Source: Pedobacter sp. KBW06
GTDB taxonomy: Bacteria; Bacteroidota; Bacteroidia; Sphingobacteriales; Sphingobacteriaceae
DNA length: 64,000 bases
Assembly (NCBI RefSeq): GCF_003852525.1
Contig: NZ_QAJL01000001.1
Location: 62,001-126,000 of the forward strand
Direction of reading: 5' to 3'
Shown: piece by piece, positions 34,406 to 40,381 of the stretch
How the letters are laid out: each line of letters opens with the position of its first letter
Position numbering within the stretch: position 1 is the first letter of the stretch
Notes under the pieces: model-generated
The model's database searches: none
Seen by the model: only the letters and a program-made list of their open reading frames with translations
What the model was told of the DNA's origin: nothing
Made by a program: the position numbers and the translations under genes

Positions 34406-35416
34406 ATGCACATCGGCAGATCCTATCAATTGAAAGAATTTCTTGTATGGACAAGAAGAACCATTTACTGGGTCCTCCTGATCGGCGCTGCCCCCACGCT
34501 GTTGTATCAGGGATTAGGACTAAAATGGCTGGCGATCCCCTGGACGGTAGTGGCCCTGCTGGGTACCGCCACCGCTTTCATTGTCGGCTTTAAGAATACA
34601 CAAACCTATAACCGCACCTGGGAAGCCCGGCAAATCTGGGGTTCCATCCTCAACAGCAGCAGAACCTGGGGAACCATGAGCCGCGACTTTCTGAGGAAAA
34701 ACCCGGAAAAGACGAAAGAACTGGTTTACCGGCATTTTGCATGGCTCACCGCTTTAAGGTACCAGATGAGGGAACCCAGGGCCTGGGAAAACAACAGCAA
34801 CAAATCCAATGAGGAGTATAAAAAATTCTATGCCATTCCGGAAAGGGAAAGCAGCCTGGAAACGGAACTCGCAAAATACATTCCTGCAGAGGAACTGGCC
34901 TATATCCTGAGCACAAAAAACAGGGCAGTTCAGCTGATGAGCCTGCAGTCGAAAACACTGGGCGAGCTATTTGAACATCAAGAACTCGACAGCTATCAGT
35001 TTGTAGAGATGGAACGTGTTGTAAAAGATTTCTATGACCATCAGGGAAAAAGCGAAAGAATTAAAAACTTCCCCTATCCGCGTCAGTTTGCCACGATAAA
35101 CGGCTTTTTCATCAAGCTCTTTTGCTTCCTCCTGCCTTTTGGTTTGCTCAAAGAATTTGATAAGCTGAATGAAAGTGTGGAAGGCCTGATGAAAGGAAAC
35201 ATGGTCTGGATGGTGATTCCATTTAGTGTCCTGATTTCCTGGGTATATACCTCACTGGAAGTGGTAGGAGAAAGTACGGAAAACCCTTTTGAAGGAAGCG
35301 CCAATGATGTGCCCATTTCCCAGATGAGCAGGACCATAGAAATAGACCTGAGAGAAATGCTGGGAGAAACAGACTTACCTCCTGCCCTTCAGCCTAAAAA
35401 TAACATCATCCTATAA
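34406..35416 (+). CDS. Bestrophin-family anion channel (UPF0187)
   Basis: The 336-residue membrane protein shows the prokaryotic bestrophin layout: TRRTIYWVLLIGAAPTLLY in helix 1, FIVGFKNTQTYNRTWEARQIWGSILNSSRTWG with the signature arginines and Trp, and a late ISWVYTSLEVVGESTENPFEGSANDVPISQM block, which is the conserved E-N-P-F-(G/E)-x-x-x-(N)-D-(V/L)-P cytosolic motif. Bestrophins form pentameric anion channels; algal members carry bicarbonate. It lies between the K+ channel gene and an LCIB-like carbonic anhydrase gene. Confidence 0.9.
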   Translation: MHIGRSYQLKEFLVWTRRTIYWVLLIGAAPTLLYQGLGLKWLAIPWTVVALLGTATAFIVGFKNTQTYNRTWEARQIWGSILNSSRTWGTMSRDFLRKNPEKTKELVYRHFAWLTALRYQMREPRAWENNSNKSNEEYKKFYAIPERESSLETELAKYIPAEELAYILSTKNRAVQLMSLQSKTLGELFEHQELDSYQFVEMERVVKDFYDHQGKSERIKNFPYPRQFATINGFFIKLFCFLLPFGLLKEFDKLNESVEGLMKGNMVWMVIPFSVLISWVYTSLEVVGESTENPFEGSANDVPISQMSRTIEIDLREMLGETDLPPALQPKNNIIL

Positions 35417-35437
35417 AAAACCCTCTGTTTTGAAAAC

Positions 35438-35479
35438 CTCATAAACACTCGCCTGCAAAACAATGAACAGGTTTATGAG
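35438..35479 (+). promoter_or_regulatory. Intercistronic stem between bestrophin and LCIB-like genes
   Basis: CTCATAAAC (35438-35446) pairs perfectly with GTTTATGAG (35471-35479), six bases before the LCIB-like ATG. There is no T-run. It could affect mRNA stability or translation of the downstream gene. Confidence 0.45.
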
Positions 35480-35485
35480 CAATTC

Positions 35486-36259
35486 ATGACTACTAAAGAA
35501 AAATACATTCTGATGAAAAAAAGAGAAAAATTGGCCCTGATCCGCGCGCATTATCCCAATGCGATTACCACCATCGACAGCATCAACCGCCTCATAGATT
35601 TCGTGGAAGAACGCCTCGACCTGGAACCTTCCCAGATCATGCTGGCCGATAGCATTTGCAGCGATGATGTCAACAGCATTCAATACCCGGTCAGGGCGGG
35701 AGAATTCCTGGGGCCATTTAAAATGGGTGGCCTGGACGGCTTCCCTTTCACGGGGCTTACCGGAATGGGTGCTTTTGCGAGCCATGTTCCGGATGAAGGT
35801 GCCGTTTTTGTATACTATGGCCCCCATATTGGCATTTCAAAAGAAGGCATTGTCGGCGAAATTCACCGTTACGGGCAACATAAAAGCAGCGCTTGCTGTG
35901 GCGCGGCAAAGGGCGCTTTAAATAAACTGATGAATGATGCCATCATTCCCGGCAACCTGAACGACATGGACTACCAGATGAACACGATAGAGCAAATTCT
36001 CTTTAAAGAAAAAGCAAGAATCCTTGCTGCCATACAACCTTTAAAAGAAGCAACAGAGGTGATTTATGAAGCCATCGATGAAAGGATCAATGTGCTCGTG
36101 AGCCAGACAAAATACACTTGCAAACACGTCATTTTACTGGGTGCCATTCACATCAACAGCGATACCAACATCGGCTCTTTTACCTCTGCTAAACGCTTTG
36201 AGCTCATCAATCTTGCAACAAATGAGCGACAAAACCTGATGGAAGAGTTTTTGAAATAA
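35486..36259 (+). CDS. LCIB-type carbonic anhydrase-like protein
   Basis: The 257-residue protein matches the LCIB/LCIC carbonic anhydrase domain, first known from the algal CO2-concentrating mechanism. A probable zinc set is visible: Cys58 and Asp60 in DSICSDD, His114 in FVYYGPHIGIS, and Cys137/138 in SSACCGA. Family blocks LGPFKMGGLDGFPFTGLTGMGAFASHVPDEG and GEIHRYGQ are strong. The reaction would be reversible hydration of CO2 to bicarbonate in the cytoplasm. It is 69 bp after the bestrophin gene, on the same strand. A start at 35513 is possible. Recognition is by motif memory, not a search. Confidence 0.8.
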   Translation: MTTKEKYILMKKREKLALIRAHYPNAITTIDSINRLIDFVEERLDLEPSQIMLADSICSDDVNSIQYPVRAGEFLGPFKMGGLDGFPFTGLTGMGAFASHVPDEGAVFVYYGPHIGISKEGIVGEIHRYGQHKSSACCGAAKGALNKLMNDAIIPGNLNDMDYQMNTIEQILFKEKARILAAIQPLKEATEVIYEAIDERINVLVSQTKYTCKHVILLGAIHINSDTNIGSFTSAKRFELINLATNERQNLMEEFLK

Positions 36260-36315
36260 AACCCTCGTCAATAATTGTATATTAGCCTGAAATATTAAGC
36301 TAACCCCTATCAACT

Positions 36316-37095
36316 ATGAACTTAAATAGCGCAATACTAACTACAACTTTACTCCTGGGAACAGCGGGCTTCGCCAATGCGCAGGAAAATGCAAAACATG
36401 AGGACACAGAGTTTTATACCCCTGTCCCTGTAGTCGTTACCCCTGCAAAAGTAACAGGCAACGCACCTTCAGATGCCATTATCCTTTTTGATGGTAAAAA
36501 TCTGGACCAATGGGTGATGACCGACGACAGGTCGCAACCTGCAAAATGGAAAGTAGCCAAAGGAGAAATGACCGTCGATAAAACAACAGGAAATATTGAG
36601 ACTAAAAAGTCTTTTAACAATTATCAGCTGCACCTGGAATGGAAAGTTCCGGCGAACATTACCGGCGAAGGACAGGCACGCGGAAACAGCGGACTCTTCC
36701 TGGCTTCCATCGGAAAAGGAGACCTGGGCTATGAATTGCAGATCCTGGATGCCTACAACAATAAAACCTATACCAATGGTATGGCCGGAAGTATTTATAA
36801 ACAAACGACTCCATTGTTTAACCCGGCCAGAAAACCAGGAGAATGGCAAACCTATGATGTGATCTGGACTGCGCCCCTGTTCAATACCGATGGCTCTGTA
36901 AAAAGCCCGGCTAAAGTGACAGTAATTTACAATGGTGTAGTGGTACAGAATAATTTTGAATTGAAAGGACCAACGCAATATGTAGGCCAACCTTCTTATA
37001 AACAGGCACATGGTGCATCGCCTATTAAACTGCAAAGTCATGGCGACAAAAGTGAGCCGCTAAGTTTCAGAAACATCTGGATCAGAGAACTTTAA
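36316..37095 (+). CDS. Secreted DUF1080 (3-keto-disaccharide hydrolase-like) protein
   Basis: The 259-residue protein has a signal peptide (GFANAQ cleavage). The DUF1080 fold shows IILFDGKNLDQWV (residues ~54-66), KWKVAKGEMTV, SFNNYQLHLEWKVP, RGNSGLFLA, YELQILDAYNNKTY and PIKLQSHGDKSEPLSFRNIWIREL. Such LamG-like proteins hydrolyse 3-keto-glycosides; family assignment is strong, substrate is not known. Its stop codon forms the first copy of a 12-13-bp repeat. Confidence 0.9.
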   Translation: MNLNSAILTTTLLLGTAGFANAQENAKHEDTEFYTPVPVVVTPAKVTGNAPSDAIILFDGKNLDQWVMTDDRSQPAKWKVAKGEMTVDKTTGNIETKKSFNNYQLHLEWKVPANITGEGQARGNSGLFLASIGKGDLGYELQILDAYNNKTYTNGMAGSIYKQTTPLFNPARKPGEWQTYDVIWTAPLFNTDGSVKSPAKVTVIYNGVVVQNNFELKGPTQYVGQPSYKQAHGASPIKLQSHGDKSEPLSFRNIWIREL

Positions 37096-37157
37096 AGAGA
37101 ACGTTTAAAGAGAACGCTAGAAGAGAATTTTAAAGAGAGCGTTCGAAGACCGTTAAA
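37085..37157 (+). repeat. 12-13-bp imperfect tandem repeat at the DUF1080 stop codon
   Basis: Units GAGAACTTTAAA, GAGAACGTTTAAA, GAGAACGCTAGAA, GAGAATTTTAAA, GAGAGCGTTCGAA and GACCGTTAAA follow one another. The DUF1080 stop (37093-37095) lies in unit 1; stops recur at 37106-37108, 37118-37120, 37131-37133 and 37154-37156, covering all three frames. Confidence 0.75.
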
Positions 37158-37179
37158 AAAACATTAAAACAACATCAAA

Positions 37180-37207
37180 AGCAGGTTCAGCAGAACCTGC
37201 TTTTTTT
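37180..37207. terminator. Rho-independent terminator after DUF1080 gene
   Basis: AGCAGGTTC (37180-37188) pairs with GAACCTGCT (37193-37201) around AGCA, followed by a T-run on the plus strand and preceded by an A-run. It can serve both converging genes, though its T-run overlaps the stop of the minus-strand gene. Confidence 0.88.
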
Positions 37208-37670
37208 ATGACTCCTCCGCAGTAAAACCATAAGTTCTCTTTGCACTTTCGATCTGCTCCGCTTCGGTTGTTTCGGGAAACAGAAAATAACGGGGCGCGA
37301 GAATGCGCTCTGTTTTGGTCACTGTTACTTCAATAATTGACTGGATAGGAAACACATCAGAAAACAAGCCGGTTAACAAAGCCGCCTTATATTTAAAATC
37401 CACATCCTCTTTAGGAATCACCCTGGCCAGTCCTTTCAGTTTAAAACCCTTTTGCAGCAAAATGTCGACAAAGCTGACGCAGACTTTATTGTTTTGCAAA
37501 ATGTTATTTACGCTGTTTGGCGAAGCAATATTCGCGATCAGTAACAGGTCATCCCCCTCATAAGTAAACATCTCCTTGGGCGAAACATTTGGAAAACCAT
37601 CCGCATCAGCACTGGCTAACCAGCACAACACACTCTTTTTAATAGATCTGATCACTTCCTCTGTAAACAT
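37206..37670 (-). CDS. Pyridoxamine 5'-phosphate oxidase-like FMN-binding protein
   Basis: The 154-residue split-barrel protein shows LCWLASADADGFPNVSPKEMFTYEGDDLLLIANIASPNSVNNILQNNKVCVSFVD, the usual start of small PNPOx-like flavin proteins. The role is unknown; members bind FMN or F420 and reduce or bind small molecules. It is divergent from the iron-uptake locus, so its promoter region is shared with the Fur-like site at 37730. Confidence 0.82.
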   Translation of the reverse strand: MFTEEVIRSIKKSVLCWLASADADGFPNVSPKEMFTYEGDDLLLIANIASPNSVNNILQNNKVCVSFVDILLQKGFKLKGLARVIPKEDVDFKYKAALLTGLFSDVFPIQSIIEVTVTKTERILAPRYFLFPETTEAEQIESAKRTYGFTAEES

Positions 37671-37729
37671 AGGCCAGATTGATTTATAGGTTAAGTTCTC
37701 CCGAAAGATAAGGATAGGAATGCTATTTT

Positions 37730-37752
37730 TTATTTTGAATAAATCTAAATAA
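37730..37752. promoter_or_regulatory. Fur-like pseudopalindrome upstream of the FecI-like gene
   Basis: TTATTTTGAA (37730-37739), TAA, ATCTAAATAA (37743-37752): arms match at 8 of 10 places. It has the same frame as sites at 12989, 39540 and 60833, and lies 34 bp before the sigma-factor gene. Confidence 0.6.
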
Positions 37753-37786
37753 CATTACCTTTGGACCAATTATAGACACAGGGGGA

Positions 37787-38338
37787 TTGTTAAACATTAC
37801 ACATATAGATACAGAGAAAGCATCCTTTGCGATTACTGAGGAGAGTTTTGCGCTTGTGTACAAAACACACTGGAAAAAACTGTATTACCTCTGCTACCAC
37901 AAGCTCCAGGATCAGGACCTCTCTAAAGACATGGTTCATGACCTGTTCAGGTCGATCTGGGAACGAAGGGAAACGCTGATCATTTCTGATTCTATGGAAA
38001 AATACCTGGTCAGGTCCATAAAATTTAAAATATCTACCTATTTTCGGGAGAAAATTCAGCAGGAAAGAAATCTTGAAGAGTCGATGCGCTATTGTAAGGA
38101 TACCGACTTAGTGACTGAAAAACATGTGGCATTTAATTTCCTCACCAAAGAAATCGCTTCATTGGTGGAGAAATTACCGGAACGCTGCAAACTGGTTTAC
38201 AGGCTAAGCAGAGAAAACGGGATGAACAATCGTCAGATTGCCTCCTCCCTGCTCCTCTCAGAAAAAACGGTGGAAAATCAACTGACAAAAGCACTTTCGT
38301 TCATCCGACAGCACCTCGCTGCCTATAAAAACGAATGA
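37787..38338 (+). CDS. FecI-type ECF sigma factor
   Basis: The 183-residue sigma factor has region 2 (WKKLYYLCYHKLQDQDLSKDMVHDLFRSIWERR) and region 4 (LPERCKLVYRLSRENGMNNRQIASSLLLSEKTVENQLTKALSFIRQHL). It belongs to the Bacteroidota FecI-like group that controls TonB receptor genes. The frame opens with TTG at 37787; I found no in-frame ATG early enough, so a TTG or other non-ATG start is likely. The stop overlaps the next gene by 4 bp (ATGA). A Fur-like site lies upstream. Confidence 0.85.
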   Translation: MLNITHIDTEKASFAITEESFALVYKTHWKKLYYLCYHKLQDQDLSKDMVHDLFRSIWERRETLIISDSMEKYLVRSIKFKISTYFREKIQQERNLEESMRYCKDTDLVTEKHVAFNFLTKEIASLVEKLPERCKLVYRLSRENGMNNRQIASSLLLSEKTVENQLTKALSFIRQHLAAYKNE

Positions 38339-39516
38339 AAATAAAACGCCTTTCCCTAATCTTCCTCAGCACCTGCCTGATGGCCTGTCAGCCTAAACAC
38401 TCCGAAAACACCAGTTCCGGAAAAGCACCTAAGTATGTTTTGTTGGTTAACGGCGAAAAAGGGTCGAGAGAACAGGACAGGATGATCTGGTTAAATTCCC
38501 TTGATTCGGGCGAAGTCATCAATACCAGTCAGGGTACCGATATTTCCAATACTTTAGGCACCTACGTGATCATCCGCGACAGCTTCCTGATTAGCCTGGA
38601 TAAAAAAACACAGACACTAAGCAAATACAATTATAAAGAAGATCAGCTGGTTCCTTCGGGAAAACTGGCAGTAAAGGGTTTTGATTTCATCTCCAATACG
38701 GTAGACCTGAGCCCAAACCAATTGTACATCAGTGGTCAGGGCGACAAAGACATGCACCTCATCATTGATCCTCAGCAGATGAAACTGCTAAAAAAGGCAC
38801 CCTGGAATTTCCCGGTAGCTAAAGATCAGTTTCGCTTTGAAACTTCTGCAAGCCTTCATGAGGGGAAACTATATCTTGGCTACAGCTCATTCGGCAAAGA
38901 ATTTGACCATTGCAGTGATACCTCCTACCTCGCGGTCCTGGATTATCCGGCACTAAACAACCTCAAAATCACTAAAGATACCCGCTCTGCATTTCCCGGA
39001 ACCGGAGTCAATGGCCTGTTCGATTCTTTTATTGATGCGCATGGCGATCAGTACCTGCTCAGCTCTCCTGTTTTTTACCATGGAAATCATCCGAAAGCAG
39101 CAACCGCTTTTTATAAGATCGCTAAAGGAGCAGCGACATTTGACCAGGAATATTTTTTCAACCTCTCCTCATTAACTAAAGGAGTTCATTTATTGGGCAT
39201 CACCAATGCTGGAAATGGACAGGTGGTACTGGTCACTGCCCCAATTCCGGCGACTGGTAAAACGGATTATTACATCGCCGATGTCTACAAAAAAACACTA
39301 AAACTTTTACTAAAGGATCAGCAGTACCCTAATTTCATATGGGGAACGAGTGGATTCTTCGATGGCAGCAAAGCGTATTTTGTGGTCAATGAAAAAGACG
39401 GCCAGGCGCAGGTTTATAGCTACGATGCTAAAAAAGAAGTGTTAAAAAAGGGTGTTTTGATTAAAGGATCGGTCTCTTCAAAGTCCTCCTACCTGCTATT
39501 TGCGCCTAAAATTTAA
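38335..39516 (+). CDS. DUF4374 (XusB-like) lipoprotein encoded within the sigma/anti-sigma block
   Basis: The 393-residue lipoprotein has a signal ending in LMAC. DUF4374 marks include YLAVLDYPALNNLKITKDTRSAFPG and AFYKIAKGAATFDQEYFFNLSSLTKG, as in the XusB-like paralogue at 42783. XusB of Bacteroides thetaiotaomicron captures ferric enterobactin at the surface. Here the gene starts inside the sigma-factor stop codon (ATGA), so a binding protein sits where an anti-sigma gene would be expected. It may bind siderophore or report on binding. Confidence 0.75.
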   Translation: MKIKRLSLIFLSTCLMACQPKHSENTSSGKAPKYVLLVNGEKGSREQDRMIWLNSLDSGEVINTSQGTDISNTLGTYVIIRDSFLISLDKKTQTLSKYNYKEDQLVPSGKLAVKGFDFISNTVDLSPNQLYISGQGDKDMHLIIDPQQMKLLKKAPWNFPVAKDQFRFETSASLHEGKLYLGYSSFGKEFDHCSDTSYLAVLDYPALNNLKITKDTRSAFPGTGVNGLFDSFIDAHGDQYLLSSPVFYHGNHPKAATAFYKIAKGAATFDQEYFFNLSSLTKGVHLLGITNAGNGQVVLVTAPIPATGKTDYYIADVYKKTLKLLLKDQQYPNFIWGTSGFFDGSKAYFVVNEKDGQAQVYSYDAKKEVLKKGVLIKGSVSSKSSYLLFAPKI

Positions 39517-39539
39517 AGCCCGGCCAGGTTCCCTGAATC

Positions 39540-39562
39540 TTATTTAAAAAAAATCTAAATAA
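39540..39562. promoter_or_regulatory. Fur-like pseudopalindrome upstream of the FecR-like/XusA-like genes
   Basis: TTATTTAAAA (39540-39549), AAA, ATCTAAATAA (39553-39562): 8 of 10 arm matches. The right arm is identical to that of the 37730 site. It lies 37 bp before the FecR-like start. Confidence 0.6.
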
Positions 39563-39599
39563 TACATAGGGGTAAATCCCCTTTCGGTCTACTCTGTAT

Positions 39600-40292
39600 A
39601 TGATGGGCAATAAGAATATCACAGCAGGGCTTTTGGAAAAGTATCATTCGGGTTTATGTAACGCCGAAGAAATACTTGCAGTCGAATCCTGGATGGAGGA
39701 TGGAGAAGAAGAAACTGAGGCCATCCACTCCCTTTCCGAAGAACAGGAAATCGAAGATTCCATATGGGCTGCCATTCAGCATTCGGGGATCGCTAAAGAT
39801 CAGCCAAAACCGGGTAAAAAGTTCAGCATTTACCATTACGGGATTGCAGCCAGCATTTTCATTGCTTTTTCCGCGGTATTTCTTTACCATCAGTTCTCTG
39901 GACCAAACACAGAAAAAACATTTGTCAACCTCCATAACTTCGGCACCGATGCCATGGAGAAAAACGTCGATGGGCTGATCCTGACTGCCTTGCCTAAAAG
40001 CAATGTGCATGCGGTATTGAATACCGGTGTTTACTCAGGAGATGTCAGCTTCTGTGATGTCATGCTCCTGAAAAATGAATCGAAGAAAGATATAGAACTC
40101 AAATTTGTGAGTGCATGTGCTTCACAAACACTGAAACCAAGAAGTTATACGCTTAAAAAAGGGATCACCTATGTGGCCCTGAGGGTGGACTGGAAGTCAC
40201 CGGAAATCATTGTCGTCGACCAACGTTACCTGGAAGACCTTTTACCTTTAAATGTTGCCATGAGAATAAACAAGAAAATACAATCCATATAA
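39600..40292 (+). CDS. FecR-like membrane protein with an atypical periplasmic half
   Basis: In this 230-residue protein the N-terminal part resembles an anti-sigma domain (LLEKYHSGLCNAEEILAVESWMEDGEEE). A single membrane helix follows at about residues 80-97 (YGIAASIFIAFSAVFLYHQ). The periplasmic 130 residues do not show the usual FecR/DUF4974 pattern. It lies between the sigma/lipoprotein pair and the TonB receptor, where FecR normally sits, so I infer that it inhibits or activates the sigma factor at 37787. A one-codon later ATG is an equal start. Confidence 0.65.
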   Translation: MMGNKNITAGLLEKYHSGLCNAEEILAVESWMEDGEEETEAIHSLSEEQEIEDSIWAAIQHSGIAKDQPKPGKKFSIYHYGIAASIFIAFSAVFLYHQFSGPNTEKTFVNLHNFGTDAMEKNVDGLILTALPKSNVHAVLNTGVYSGDVSFCDVMLLKNESKKDIELKFVSACASQTLKPRSYTLKKGITYVALRVDWKSPEIIVVDQRYLEDLLPLNVAMRINKKIQSI

Positions 40293-40312
40293 TACAGGTT
40301 TAACAAAAATGA

Positions 40313-40354
40313 ACCGCACTGCTGGTAACAGTACGGTCCGGCCCGGAAACCGGG
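40313..40354 (+). promoter_or_regulatory. Two tandem hairpins in the leader of the XusA-like gene
   Basis: Hairpin 1: ACCG-C-ACTG (40313-40321) pairs with CAGT-A-CGGT (40329-40337). Hairpin 2: CCCGG-AAA-CCGGG (40342-40354). No T-run follows. They lie within 70 bp of the receptor start and could be an RNA element, a processing site or a transcription pause. Confidence 0.45.
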
Positions 40355-40381
40355 TGATCTAACGTTTGATAATTAAAATCA

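Noticed and set aside
36469..37041. 190-residue minus-strand ORF
   Set aside because: It lies wholly opposite the DUF1080 gene, whose family match is strong, and its translation has no recognisable domain.
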